Virus record (IMG/VR): IMGVR_UViG_3300037041_001150
Coordinates: 1 to 35,718 of that record
Source: a virus
Reading direction: 5' to 3' (one strand)
Length of the DNA stretch: 35,718 bases
Part shown: piece by piece, positions 12,947 to 21,967 of the stretch
How positions within the stretch are numbered: position 1 is the first letter of the stretch
How the letters are laid out: the number at the start of each line of letters is the position of its first letter
The notes under the pieces: model-generated
Databases searched by the model: none
Seen by the model: only the letters and a program-made list of their open reading frames with translations
Told to the model about the DNA's origin: nothing
Translations under genes and position numbers: made by a program

Positions 12947-13736
12947 GATAGATAAACATGATTCAAATGGTGGTCTGACCGATCCCGATGAAGTGCCGGA
13001 AGTCCCTCAGAACGTCTTTGGTGTGAAACGTGGGGATATCTGGTTACTTGGTAATCATAGGCTTATGTGTGGTGATAGCACAGATGAAAATGATGTTAAG
13101 AAACTGATGAATGGTCAGAAGGCGGATATGGTCTTTACCGATCCGCCATACGGAATAAATTTTAGTAATGATTCACTTCCAAAAAAAGATTTTAAAGGCG
13201 TTAGGGAAGGACTAAAGCATAATAAATATAAACCTATTATCGGTGATTATTCAGATTTTGATCCAAGTTTTATTTTAGATTTTTTTGATTGTGATGATAT
13301 TTTTGTTTGGGGAATAAATCACTATGCCGATAAATTGCCAAGAAGCACTTGGATAGTATGGGATAGAAAACTAAATGATTCAGCCGATAAAAATTTGGTA
13401 GGGGACTTTGATTTATGTTGGTCAAAAAACACACATAAAATGACAATGATTAGAATACCATGGTTTGGTGTTTTTGGTCACTCAAAGGTTGATGATGGTA
13501 AAAATAAGGTTCATCCTACGCAAAAACCCGTAAAGTTGGCTGAAAAGTTTTTTGAAAAATGGGGAAATAATAAACAAAATATTGTCGATTTATTTCTCGG
13601 ATCGGGATCAACTTTAATAGCTTGCGAAAAGACAGGCCGGACATGCTACGGGTTAGAACTAGATGAGCACTATTGCAGCGTTATAATTAAAAGGTTTCAA
13701 GATTTTAGCGGTAAACAAGCAGTAAGAGAGGGTTAA
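12558..13736 (+). CDS. ParB-domain DNA methyltransferase (N6-adenine/N4-cytosine type), 392 aa
   Basis: Residues 1-125 form the ParB-like domain with GTIVDGHLRL. The methylase follows: a VKRGDIWLLGNHRLMCGDST lead-in, catalytic motif IV TDPPYG (DPPY at 195-198), VHPTQKP (318-324), and the AdoMet-binding motif DLFLGSGST (344-352) followed by GLELDE. Motif IV before motif I marks the beta class, which methylates the amino group of A or C. The architecture is common in phages just upstream of the terminase. It starts within the last codons of the glycosyltransferase and ends one base before the small-terminase ATG. It may protect phage DNA from restriction. Whether its product is further glycosylated is unknown. 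Confidence 0.92.
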   Translation: MFEDLKMTLEYWPIEKLIPYARNPRKNDQGVDKAASWIKEFGFRVPILAKSDGTIVDGHLRLKAAKKLGITQIPVSLADDMTEVQIKAFRLSVNKMSELADWDDDLLKLELEELDNLQYDIDSLGFDDIKIDKHDSNGGLTDPDEVPEVPQNVFGVKRGDIWLLGNHRLMCGDSTDENDVKKLMNGQKADMVFTDPPYGINFSNDSLPKKDFKGVREGLKHNKYKPIIGDYSDFDPSFILDFFDCDDIFVWGINHYADKLPRSTWIVWDRKLNDSADKNLVGDFDLCWSKNTHKMTMIRIPWFGVFGHSKVDDGKNKVHPTQKPVKLAEKFFEKWGNNKQNIVDLFLGSGSTLIACEKTGRTCYGLELDEHYCSVIIKRFQDFSGKQAVREG

Positions 13737-13737
13737 A

Positions 13738-14142
13738 ATGGAAGATAAACCCAAACGCAAGACAGGACCAAAGAAAGGCGAAGGTGGTAGGCCTCTTATC
13801 GAGATAGATTGGAAGCTTGCCGAAAAGTTGGCATATATCCAATGCACCGCAAGGGAGATAGCATCCACATTAGGTATTGACGATGAGACCTTGGCTAACG
13901 CATGTAAGCGAGTGAATAAATTAACATTTTCGCAATGGTATAAAAAGCATTCCGAAGCTGGATGTTGCTCTTTACGCAGGTCAATGTGGAAATCTGCAAC
14001 ATCAGATAGGCCAAATGTTGCTATGCAAATATGGCTGTCTAAGAACTACTTAGGCATGAAAGATTTCGTCGAACAGAATGTTGATGTGAAGAAAACGCCT
14101 ACCTTAAATCTTATTATTGGTCAGAAAAAAGACGATGAATAA
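13738..14142 (+). CDS. terS: Small terminase-like DNA-binding protein, 134 aa
   Basis: Terminase small subunits recognise phage DNA and deliver it to the packaging motor. The basic, glycine-rich N-terminus (KRKTGPKKGEGGRP) leads into a helix-turn-helix: LAEKLAYIQCTAREIASTLGIDDETLANACKR. The block SLRRSMWKSA...NVAMQIWLSKNYLGMKD, typical of one TerS group, follows. The gene lies directly between the methyltransferase and the large terminase, with a one-base overlap to the latter. The length (134 aa) is normal. The assignment relies on these motifs and position. Confidence 0.85.
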   Translation: MEDKPKRKTGPKKGEGGRPLIEIDWKLAEKLAYIQCTAREIASTLGIDDETLANACKRVNKLTFSQWYKKHSEAGCCSLRRSMWKSATSDRPNVAMQIWLSKNYLGMKDFVEQNVDVKKTPTLNLIIGQKKDDE

Positions 14143-15332
14143 TGGATATAATCATACCAGAGAAGTTTACCGGACTTGCTGAAGATAAGCGTTATTATGT
14201 TTACTATGGTGGTCGAGGCAGCGGCAAGAGCCATAGCATTGCAAGATATCTAATATGTGTTGCTCTGAATGCGCCTACAAAAATACTCTGCACAAGAGAA
14301 TTTCAAAACTCAATCACTGAATCCGTTTATGTACTCCTGAAAGACATTATTAGTCAGTATGAGCTAGCAGACTATTTTCATATCAAGAATTCATCTATCG
14401 ATTGTGTGAATGGATCAACACTTATTTTCAAGGGACTTGCCCACAACATTGAATCGGTAAAATCAACTGAGGGTGTTGATATTTGTTGGATTGAGGAAGC
14501 CGACAAGGTTAGTCAGAATTCATGGGATATTCTAATACCCACAATCAGAAAACCGAACAGCAAAATCATTGTCACGTTTAACCCTACTCACGATGACGAT
14601 CCAGCCTATACAATGTTTATCGTCAATCCTCAGCCTAACTCGATTATCGAGAAGGTAAATTACTCTGATAATCCATGGTTCCCCGAAGTGCTTAAGCAAG
14701 AACTAGAGCACATGAAAGCAACGGACTATGACCGTTATTTGCATGTTTGGGAAGGCGAGTTAAGGACAATATCCGATGCTCAAGTATTTAAAGGAAAATT
14801 TGTTGTAGAACCATTTGAAACAGGTAATGAAGTATTTTATCACGGTATGGATTTTGGTTTTGCGAAAGATCCAACAACGATTGTCAGATGCTTCATCAGG
14901 GGAAAGTCTCTTTACATTGACCGTGAACAGTATGGACACCATATAGAAATCGACAAAATCCCTATCATGATCAAAAAAATCATGGAAGGCGCTGAATCAT
15001 GGCGCTGGAAAATTAGGGGAGATGCTGCTAGGCCAGAGACCATTTCATATCTCAAGAATCTGCACTTCAATGTTGAAGCTGCGCCAAAATGGCAAGGCAG
15101 CGTAGAGGATGGAATTGAATACATTAAAAGCTTTCAAAAAGTTGTGATCCATCCTTCTTGCATTCACTCGATTGAAGAATTCAAACGCTATAGCTACAAA
15201 ATAGATAAACGCACAAATGACATTCTTCCTATCGTGCTTGACGATTACAATCACATAATCGATAGCGTTAGATATGCGCTGGCCGATCTTATTAAACGCA
15301 AGACAACGATATACGATGCGGGAGTGCTATAG
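14142..15332 (+). CDS. terL: Terminase large subunit (packaging ATPase/nuclease), 396 aa
   Basis: The N-terminal ATPase has Walker A GGRGSGKS (residues 23-30), Walker B ICWIEEAD (114-121) and the coupling segment VTFNPT (about 144-149). The C-terminal RNase H-like nuclease starts at GMDFGFAKDPT (first catalytic Asp at 237) and includes IRGDAARPE and the final DDYNHIIDSVRYAL. This is the Terminase_3/XtmB group. The length is near the lower end for the family but both domains look complete. It cuts concatemeric DNA and powers packaging into the procapsid at the portal vertex. A promoter-like gap of about 70 bases separates it from the portal gene. Confidence 0.96.
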   Translation: MDIIIPEKFTGLAEDKRYYVYYGGRGSGKSHSIARYLICVALNAPTKILCTREFQNSITESVYVLLKDIISQYELADYFHIKNSSIDCVNGSTLIFKGLAHNIESVKSTEGVDICWIEEADKVSQNSWDILIPTIRKPNSKIIVTFNPTHDDDPAYTMFIVNPQPNSIIEKVNYSDNPWFPEVLKQELEHMKATDYDRYLHVWEGELRTISDAQVFKGKFVVEPFETGNEVFYHGMDFGFAKDPTTIVRCFIRGKSLYIDREQYGHHIEIDKIPIMIKKIMEGAESWRWKIRGDAARPETISYLKNLHFNVEAAPKWQGSVEDGIEYIKSFQKVVIHPSCIHSIEEFKRYSYKIDKRTNDILPIVLDDYNHIIDSVRYALADLIKRKTTIYDAGVL

Positions 15333-15339
15333 CCTTCTC

Positions 15340-15367
15340 GTGACATTGCGTTATAATAGTGTATTAT
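15340..15367 (+). promoter_or_regulatory. Candidate promoter before the portal gene
   Basis: GTGACA (15340-15345) and TATTAT (15362-15367) each match five of six consensus bases with a 16-nt spacer. A perfect TATAAT (15352-15357) inside the spacer has no good -35. The gap is the only sizeable one between the terminase and head genes, so a structural-gene promoter here is reasonable but unproven. Confidence 0.4.
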
Positions 15368-15403
15368 AAATATGAAGCCTTTATAAAAAGGGAAATTGGA
15401 AAT

Positions 15404-16756
15404 ATGGATAAACATACAAATTCAATGTTTGAATTCTCGCAATCGATTGGCAGCGATCTTAGCAGCGCCAATGCAATGGCATTCAACAAAAGATATGCGG
15501 CTATCACCCTTAATCGGTCCCTTCTCAGCAGCACATACATGGAAGAAGGCATTGTCCAGGTGCTTATTGATCAGCCTGTAGACGATGCATTCCGTGGTGG
15601 AATTAAGGTGCTGACCGAAGAATTGTCAGCCGATGAACTGGCAGAACTGCAAAATGCGCTAGAGGAAGACGACATCCTTGCTACCTATGGCCAAGGTCTG
15701 AAGTGGGCAAGGCTCTTTGGTGGTGCTGGCATCATTATCAATTGTGGCCAAGACATGAGGCAGGAACTAAACATTGAATCGGTCAAACAGGACACTCCCC
15801 TAAAATTCTATGCAGCAGACCGTTGGGAGCTATCCTATGCGCCTTATGGCATGAATGCACTCGACCAGCTTGGTCAAGACACTGCAGAAGTGGGAACATC
15901 AGAACACCCATATAACTATTATGGCCATGCCATCCATAAATCAAATGTGATCAAGCTAAACGGTAAGCTACCACCTTCCCTGCTGAGAGGCCAATTTGGT
16001 GGATGGGGAATGAGCGAGATGGAAAAACTGGTTAGGTCATACAATCAATATCTTAAGCACCAAAATGTCACATATGAGTTACTGGATGAAGCCAAAGTTG
16101 ATGTGATGAAAATTGCCGGTTTTAACTCAGCAATTGCAACATCAATGGGAGCACAGCAAACCGCTCAAAGAGTAGGATATGCAGCACAAATTAAGAACTA
16201 TCAAAATGCTTTAGTTATTGACAAAGAGGATGACTACGAACAAAAAACAATGAACTTTGCCGGTTTGTCTGAAGTGCTTAATCAAATCAGGATTGGCCTC
16301 GCTTGTGATTTGCGAATGCCTATGACCAAGCTTTTTGGTATTTCTCCTGGTGGTCTTAATGCTAGCGGTGAAGAAGAAATAGAAAACTACAATAGCATGA
16401 TTGAGACAGAAATCCGTTCTAAGGTCAAAGCCGGTATGATCCTAATTCTGAAAATCATGTGTAAAAAACTGTTCGACTATATCCCTGAAAAGATATCATT
16501 TGAGTGGAAGCCTCTCAGAGAAGAATCTTCGATTGAAGTCTCTGCAAGAAAAACAGACACCTTAAACCGTGTTATCACTGCATTCGGTAATGGCTTAATG
16601 ACAAGTGAAAAAGCAGTGCAGGAACTAAATGCTGCCAAGGTTTTCGATTTGGATTTGAAGGAAGGTGAGGCTTTGAGTTTAGAAGATGCAAGCGCACTGT
16701 CAGCTTCAAAGGTAGGCGAAGTTTCAAAGCCGGTAAGCAAGACGGGTAATGTTTAA
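15404..16756 (+). CDS. Portal protein (DUF1073 type), 450 aa
   Basis: The dodecameric portal forms the DNA entry channel at one capsid vertex. I chose ATG 15404 (GGAAAT upstream); an in-frame GTG at 15359 lies inside promoter-like sequence and has no ribosome binding site. The protein shows the DUF1073 pattern. An LNRSLLSSTYMEEG lead is followed by VQVLIDQPVDDAFRGG. A KWARLFGGAGIIIN segment comes next, and then the GISPGGLNASGEEEIENYNSMIE block near residue 330. This family is found in myo- and siphoviruses with DUF2213 and DUF2184 head proteins, exactly the neighbours here. Its stop overlaps the head morphogenesis start by one base. Confidence 0.92.
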   Translation: MDKHTNSMFEFSQSIGSDLSSANAMAFNKRYAAITLNRSLLSSTYMEEGIVQVLIDQPVDDAFRGGIKVLTEELSADELAELQNALEEDDILATYGQGLKWARLFGGAGIIINCGQDMRQELNIESVKQDTPLKFYAADRWELSYAPYGMNALDQLGQDTAEVGTSEHPYNYYGHAIHKSNVIKLNGKLPPSLLRGQFGGWGMSEMEKLVRSYNQYLKHQNVTYELLDEAKVDVMKIAGFNSAIATSMGAQQTAQRVGYAAQIKNYQNALVIDKEDDYEQKTMNFAGLSEVLNQIRIGLACDLRMPMTKLFGISPGGLNASGEEEIENYNSMIETEIRSKVKAGMILILKIMCKKLFDYIPEKISFEWKPLREESSIEVSARKTDTLNRVITAFGNGLMTSEKAVQELNAAKVFDLDLKEGEALSLEDASALSASKVGEVSKPVSKTGNV

Positions 16757-17763
16757 TGCCAAAGAAAATCATTCCACCGATCATTTATAAAGATGCATGG
16801 CATAATGACCTAGCTAAGAGGCTGATAGCTATCTTAAGCCAAGCCATTTTTAAACCTTTGGCCGATGCACTTAATGAATCTGATCTTAAGGCTAACGCTA
16901 AGAAAAGCGCATTAGAAACGGCTTTGAGAGAAGGGACTATTCAGTTTCAAGGTGGTGCTTTCAGGGGAGCGATCAATTCAGCTATCTCAAAAGAAATCAA
17001 GTCCCTTGGTGGACAGTTTCGAAATGGAGCATGGCGCTTGCCTTCCCCTTCCCTGCCAAGCCATTTGCAAAAAGCCATTTATGCCAACAAACAAGCGATG
17101 GATCTTTTATCCGTTAGATTCTCAGAACTGACATCAGCAATGCCAAAGAAAATTACATCGATGATTGCCGATTTGTCCATCGATGGACTAGGGCTTGAGG
17201 GAGTGAATAGGGTAAGCAGGGAATTTAAGCGGACAGTAGGGAAAGCCTACGCAGTTATGCCAGACATCAAGGATGAAGGCAGGGATGTTCTGCTGAAAAC
17301 CTATTTCGATAGCGAACAACTTCCGATAAAGAAACGCTTACTCAGAGAATTTGAAGACGGGACCAAAACCTACACCGAAAACTTTGCTCAAGAAGTGGTG
17401 GAAAAGCTTAGGCGTGAGATATCCGAAAAGATCGCAAATGGTAGGCCAAGGCATGAAGTTAGAAATTTGATCGAAAATAGGCTTAACATTTCAGCCGATA
17501 GATGTAAGTTTATTGCTAGGCAGGAAACTAGTCTTTTAACTTCCAAGTTTAAAGAGATACAATATAAACAGGCTGGCATAGACAAATACATTTGGCGAAC
17601 AGTAGGCGACAATCGTGTCAGGGATAAGCACGATGACCTGAATGGCAAGACTTTCAGTTTTGATAGTCCACCGGATGCGAGTTATTTCAACACTCATGAG
17701 CCTTGTAATCCAGGTTTCGATTATAATTGCCGTTGTGTCGCACTCCCAATAGTTGAATGGTAA
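16756..17763 (+). CDS. Phage head morphogenesis protein (Mu F/SPP1 gp7 type), 335 aa
   Basis: The C-terminal third holds the diagnostic minor-head-protein domain. CKFIARQETSLLTSKFKEI leads to YIWRTVGDNRVRDKHDDLNGKTF, and the ending is PCNPGFDYNCRCVALPI, with conserved Cys/His positions that probably bind metal. The N-terminal two thirds are helical and variable, as is usual. Members are carried into the procapsid through contact with the portal and help DNA injection or head maturation. Location directly after the portal gene supports the call. An inserted GAFRGAINSAISKEIKSLGGQFRNGAWRLP-like segment near residues 55-95 is also seen in several relatives. Confidence 0.88.
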   Translation: MPKKIIPPIIYKDAWHNDLAKRLIAILSQAIFKPLADALNESDLKANAKKSALETALREGTIQFQGGAFRGAINSAISKEIKSLGGQFRNGAWRLPSPSLPSHLQKAIYANKQAMDLLSVRFSELTSAMPKKITSMIADLSIDGLGLEGVNRVSREFKRTVGKAYAVMPDIKDEGRDVLLKTYFDSEQLPIKKRLLREFEDGTKTYTENFAQEVVEKLRREISEKIANGRPRHEVRNLIENRLNISADRCKFIARQETSLLTSKFKEIQYKQAGIDKYIWRTVGDNRVRDKHDDLNGKTFSFDSPPDASYFNTHEPCNPGFDYNCRCVALPIVEW

Positions 17764-17782
17764 GATAAAGAGAGGCTTAAAA

Positions 17783-18775
17783 ATGGATAAATTGTTATCA
17801 GTGGGCAAAGTGATAAAAATGCCTTGTATGCGATCAGGGCTTTGCAAATATTCTGAAGAAACGGTACTAGTTACCAAAGAATTTCTTGAGCACTTAGCGC
17901 CTTCAATGCAAGGCGTACCGGTGGTGATAGAGCATCCTGACATCAGGATAACCGATCAAAATGTTGGAACACTTCCAGTTGTTGGTCGTGTTGCTGATAT
18001 GCATTTCGATCAGGAAAATGATGTTTGGCTTGCCCATTTCGTTATCGATAATGCGAAGGCTGTGGAGCTATTGCAACATGGCTATGGTGTCTCAACTGCT
18101 TGGATCGGGACTAAGTACGCAGGTGGTGGTACGTTTAACAATTGCCCATATGACCGTGAGGCAGTGGAAGGCAGATATGAGCACTTGGCAATTGTACAAA
18201 ACCCACGGTATGAAATGGCAGTAAACCCAATTTTTTTAAATGCAAAAGATGGACAAAATGAAGATAATAAGGGTATCATAAATATTGATAAAACAAAGGG
18301 GAATAATTCTATGTTTGGTAAAGTTTGGAAAAAAATAACCCAAAAAGAAGAATTAATGCAGAATTCAAATGAAGAATTCATCGTTGAAATTGATGGTGTG
18401 GAAAAGCCGCTAAAAGATTTCATCGAAGATTTCAAGGCTAACGCCAAGAAAAATGAAGAAGAAAGCAAGTATGATGTTGACGGTGAGGAAATGACCGTTA
18501 ATCAGCTTATCTCTGCCTACAAAAACCTCAAAGTCAAGAAAAATGAAGACGATGAGGCAGATAAGAAGAAAAAAGAGGAAGAAGAAGCGAAGAAAAACGC
18601 TGAGGAAGAATCTAAAGACAAAGAAGAAAAAGAGGAAAAGGCTAAGACCAATTCCCGTTTTGAGGAAATGGACAACATCCATCAAAACGCTGGAAACACT
18701 CCTGACGAAGTAGTGTTTTTCAGTCTCAAGGAAAGAACAGACTTAGGTAAAAACCGTTACGGTTCTAAAAAATAA
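17783..18775 (+). CDS. Prohead protease (DUF2213) fused to scaffold-like tail, 330 aa
   Basis: The start is ATG 17783 with AGAGAGG upstream. Residues about 1-150 form a DUF2213 domain. VVIEHPDIRI supplies a candidate catalytic histidine, and GYGVSTAWIG a candidate serine. The DREAVEGRYEHLAIVQNPRY block follows. This domain is regarded as a prohead-protease-like serine peptidase. The C-terminal half is extremely rich in Lys/Glu (KKKEEEEAKKNAEEE) and predicted to be a long helix, as in scaffold proteins. A protease-scaffold fusion would template the capsid, then digest itself away. It sits between the minor head protein and cement/capsid genes, which fits. The active-site assignment is by pattern only. 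Confidence 0.85.
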   Translation: MDKLLSVGKVIKMPCMRSGLCKYSEETVLVTKEFLEHLAPSMQGVPVVIEHPDIRITDQNVGTLPVVGRVADMHFDQENDVWLAHFVIDNAKAVELLQHGYGVSTAWIGTKYAGGGTFNNCPYDREAVEGRYEHLAIVQNPRYEMAVNPIFLNAKDGQNEDNKGIINIDKTKGNNSMFGKVWKKITQKEELMQNSNEEFIVEIDGVEKPLKDFIEDFKANAKKNEEESKYDVDGEEMTVNQLISAYKNLKVKKNEDDEADKKKKEEEEAKKNAEEESKDKEEKEEKAKTNSRFEEMDNIHQNAGNTPDEVVFFSLKERTDLGKNRYGSKK

Positions 18776-19419
<644 letters not shown>

Positions 19420-19440
19420 TTAAAATGGAGATTTAAATAT

Positions 19441-20421
19441 ATGAAAAATCCACTTCAGTTTTTTGATCCAAGCACTGGCGAGATTATGAAGAACAGTCTT
19501 GGTTACCAACAAGTAATCACCACCCTTACAGCAGTAGGTCGTAAGGTGAGTGAGCAAAAATTCTATGAGATAGCACCGGCTGACTATGTTCCAGTGGTGA
19601 TGGGAAATGGTGCTTACAAGCGTCAAATCCTAAACTGGAGAACATATGTTAAGGGTGAAGGTTTTGAATCTGGAATCATGGGTAACAGCAGCAACGGCGC
19701 TAGGGTTAGTCTCGTTGATGCTGCTTATGACAGCATTAATCAAAATGTTTTGTCATGGGCAAAATCGGTTGAGTACAATCTTTTCGAACTGCAAGAAGCA
19801 CTGCAAGCAAACACTCTTTTCAGCCTCATCGAAGCCAGAGAGTTAGCAAGACGCAAGCAATGGGACCTTGGCATCCAGAAGGTAGCTTTCCTTGGAATTG
19901 GCTCTGAAACTGGACTTCTCAACAATGGGAATGTCACGGTTGACACTGCTACAATCACAAAGAGAATTCCTGCTATGAGTAGTGCAGAATTCAACACATT
20001 TGCTGGCGCAATTTATGAAGTTTATCGTGCAAACTGTGCAAGAACTGCACGTCCTACTCACTTCATTATTCCAGAGGCCGATTGGAACGGTCTTATCAAT
20101 TTTCCCGATGCGACCTATCCTCTCAAGACAAAATTGGAACTGTTAGAAGCAGCTTTCAAAACAATTACTCAAAGGGCTGATTTCAAAATTCTGCCAAACG
20201 CCTATTGCGACAAAGCAAATTTTGACACAACCAACAACCGCTATGTTTTGTTGAACTACGATGAAACCAGCGTAAAGATGGACATCCCAATCGACTACAC
20301 AAGCACAGCAGCAGGGACCGTAAACGGTTTCACTTGGGAAAACGTGGCCTATGGCTCTTTCACTGGAGTTGTGGCACAACGTGAAAAAGAGATGCTGTAT
20401 TTCGGTAACACTGCGACCTAA
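19441..20421 (+). CDS. Major capsid protein (DUF2184 type, HK97 fold), 326 aa
   Basis: I chose ATG 19441 with GGAG nine bases upstream; an in-frame ATG at 19408 would place the start too near the terminator. The protein matches the DUF2184 major capsid group. PSTGEIMKNSLGYQQV is near the start, and ALQANTLFSLIEARELARRKQWDLGIQKVAFLG in the spine-helix region. A LLNYDETSVKMDIPIDYT segment precedes the C-terminal VAQREKEMLYF. Its position after the protease-scaffold and cement genes, and its size, agree with this. It should form the icosahedral shell. No delta domain is visible at the N-terminus, in line with a separate scaffold encoded by the 17783 gene. Confidence 0.93.
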   Translation: MKNPLQFFDPSTGEIMKNSLGYQQVITTLTAVGRKVSEQKFYEIAPADYVPVVMGNGAYKRQILNWRTYVKGEGFESGIMGNSSNGARVSLVDAAYDSINQNVLSWAKSVEYNLFELQEALQANTLFSLIEARELARRKQWDLGIQKVAFLGIGSETGLLNNGNVTVDTATITKRIPAMSSAEFNTFAGAIYEVYRANCARTARPTHFIIPEADWNGLINFPDATYPLKTKLELLEAAFKTITQRADFKILPNAYCDKANFDTTNNRYVLLNYDETSVKMDIPIDYTSTAAGTVNGFTWENVAYGSFTGVVAQREKEMLYFGNTAT

Positions 20422-20435
20422 CAGAAAGTTGCACA

Positions 20436-20633
20436 ATGGCTAAAGAAAAAAACAAAAAAGATGGTGCAGAAAACTCAGAATCAGAAATGATTAGGGTTTT
20501 CTCTACTCGCAAAGGTTCTATCATTCTTCCCGATGGTAAGACTTTGAACGCTGGAGATGTTTTAAAAGTCAATCTTGAAACAGCAGATTGGCTTGAAAAA
20601 AGCTTCAAAGGGTTTGTGAAAAAAATTGACTAG
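20436..20633 (+). CDS. Small conserved head-neck region protein, 65 aa
   Basis: The N-terminal 18 residues are charged and probably flexible (KEKNKKDGAENSESE). The rest forms a small beta domain, VFSTRKGSIILPDGKTLNAGDVLKVNLETADWLEKSFKGF. Proteins of this type (short, with a GxxxLPDGxxL turn followed by an aromatic WL segment) are common right after capsid genes in this phage group, but their role is unproven. It may be an adaptor or fibre-like head component. The gene is separated from its neighbours by 14-bp gaps. Confidence 0.65.
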   Translation: MAKEKNKKDGAENSESEMIRVFSTRKGSIILPDGKTLNAGDVLKVNLETADWLEKSFKGFVKKID

Positions 20634-20647
20634 AGGATTTAATAGTA

Positions 20648-21118
20648 ATGATCACTGTAACTGATATCGTGGTTGATGATTTCAAAACATGGTTTTACCG
20701 TGACTTTAGCTATTACATTCCTTTAGGACAAACCGATCCAATTGCAGATTGTTACAAGGGATATGTGACTGATCAGGATATAAACAAAGCTTTTATTGAG
20801 GCAAAAATGAACTTCAATGAAGCACTGTTTGGTGACGATGATGGTCTTAAAACAGCATTTTTATATCTCGCAGCACATTACCTTTGTAACGATATCCAGG
20901 CATCGGATGAAGGCATCACGTCAACCGGATACTTTACTGTTTCCAGCCGATCAGTGGGCTCGGTTAGTGAAGCTTATGACATCCCTGCTTGGATGACTGC
21001 AGATTCAAATCTTTCATACTTCACAACAACTAGGTATGGTCAGAAATATTTGTCGCTCATAAAACCGCTTCTCATTGGCAATGTTGTCGTTTATCAAGGC
21101 GCAACAACCTATCGATAG
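20648..21118 (+). CDS. Head-tail connector (DUF4054 type), 156 aa
   Basis: The helical pattern is characteristic. YVTDQDINKAFIEAKMNFNEALFGD is followed by LKTAFLYLAAHYLCNDIQA. The motif SRSVGSVSEAYDIPAW precedes the C-terminal YFTTTRYGQKYLSLIKPLLIGNVVVY. This is the DUF4054 family, which contains gp6/gp15-like adaptor proteins that bind under the portal and extend the DNA channel. The length is standard. It lies in the expected place, between the capsid and neck genes. Confidence 0.88.
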   Translation: MITVTDIVVDDFKTWFYRDFSYYIPLGQTDPIADCYKGYVTDQDINKAFIEAKMNFNEALFGDDDGLKTAFLYLAAHYLCNDIQASDEGITSTGYFTVSSRSVGSVSEAYDIPAWMTADSNLSYFTTTRYGQKYLSLIKPLLIGNVVVYQGATTYR

Positions 21119-21128
21119 GGAGTAGGGT

Positions 21129-21605
21129 TTGATCGAAATTAAAACAGATTTTAAACTAGATGAACAGAAGTTAAAAAATATCGAAAATTTTTTAGCTAAA
21201 AATCATCTAGTTAATGTTGGCGTTTTGGCAAATGAAATCAGACCGGAAGGATTTGGATCGGTTGAACTGGCTATGGTTCATGAATTCGGTTCTCAAATAA
21301 GAAAAATACCTAAAAGATCATTTTTTATCATGACTATGACAAATAGAATGAAAGATTATGAAAAAGAAATCACTGCAAATTTACCTACCATCATGCGAAG
21401 AATAGCAGACGGTCAAGGTGAACAATTTTTGCAGAAGGTAGGCGCAATGTGGGTTAGGTATGTCATGGAAACATTTGATGCTGAAGGTCCAGGATGGGAT
21501 AGTCTTTCACCCAAGACTATAGCGAATAGGCGTCTTGGTAGTGATAAAATTTTACAAGACACTGGTGAAATGAAAAAATCTATTACTTTTAAGGTCGTAG
21601 AATGA
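21129..21605 (+). CDS. Virion morphogenesis / tail completion protein (Mu gpG-like), 158 aa
   Basis: The start is TTG at 21129 with GGGAG about 8 bases upstream; no nearby ATG fits. The signature motifs are VNVGVLAN, LAMVHEFGSQ, IPKRSFFIMTM and the C-terminal GPGWDSLSPKTIANRR followed by ILQDTGEMKKSITF. This is the usual form of the HK97-gp10/Mu-G 'virion morphogenesis' group, which acts in head-tail joining. Its stop overlaps the next start by 4 bases. Neck location agrees. Confidence 0.85.
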   Translation: MIEIKTDFKLDEQKLKNIENFLAKNHLVNVGVLANEIRPEGFGSVELAMVHEFGSQIRKIPKRSFFIMTMTNRMKDYEKEITANLPTIMRRIADGQGEQFLQKVGAMWVRYVMETFDAEGPGWDSLSPKTIANRRLGSDKILQDTGEMKKSITFKVVE

Positions 21606-21967
21606 ATTCTAAGCAGACATTTCCAAATATGCGCCAGGCTGTTATGGCCTGGGCTGAAGATACAAAGGTTTTCATTGTTGGAAAAAGTCAGCAAGATTTT
21701 AAGACGATTGAATCCTACTATGAGCAAACAGTTAAGATGGTCCGCATTCCAAGCGCGCAAAACCTCGAGATGAAAATGGAAGGCGAGCGCAGATGGAATT
21801 ATGAGACCATTTATGCTGATCATTCGTTAGATTTAAAGGTTGATGATATAATAGTGTTCGGATGCACATCATCAAACAAATTCAGGGTTGTTAATAAAAT
21901 CGATTACACTAAATTTGGTTATATCCAATATGAAGTTGTGAGCGATTACTCGAAGGGTTTTAAATGA
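21602..21967 (+). CDS. Neck / head-tail joining protein, 121 aa
   Basis: I do not recognise a precise family. The protein is about 120 residues long. Its N-terminus is helical (NMRQAVMAWAED) and is followed by a beta-rich body (TVKMVRIPSAQNLEMKMEGER, LDLKVDDIIVFG, FRVVNKIDYTKFGYIQYEVVSDY). This resembles the stopper-type beta-barrel of many phage necks. It overlaps both neighbours in ATGA-like fashion and occupies the position usually held by the stopper between the adaptor and tail terminator genes. Confidence 0.65.
   Translation: MNSKQTFPNMRQAVMAWAEDTKVFIVGKSQQDFKTIESYYEQTVKMVRIPSAQNLEMKMEGERRWNYETIYADHSLDLKVDDIIVFGCTSSNKFRVVNKIDYTKFGYIQYEVVSDYSKGFK

Noticed and set aside
10930-13736. TET/JBP dioxygenase or hydroxymethylase in the modification module
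   Set aside because: I looked for an HxD...H oxygenase pattern and a thymidylate-synthase-like enzyme in the window and saw none. If present, they lie outside.
15359-15403. Longer portal start at GTG 15359
   Set aside because: It overlaps promoter-like sequence and lacks a ribosome binding site. ATG 15404 has GGA at a suitable distance and begins where the family pattern begins.
21413-21823. 136-aa minus-strand ORF across two neck genes (also 17536-17943 and 18082-18468)
   Set aside because: These cross boundaries of well-supported structural genes on the other strand, with no promoter or ribosome binding site.
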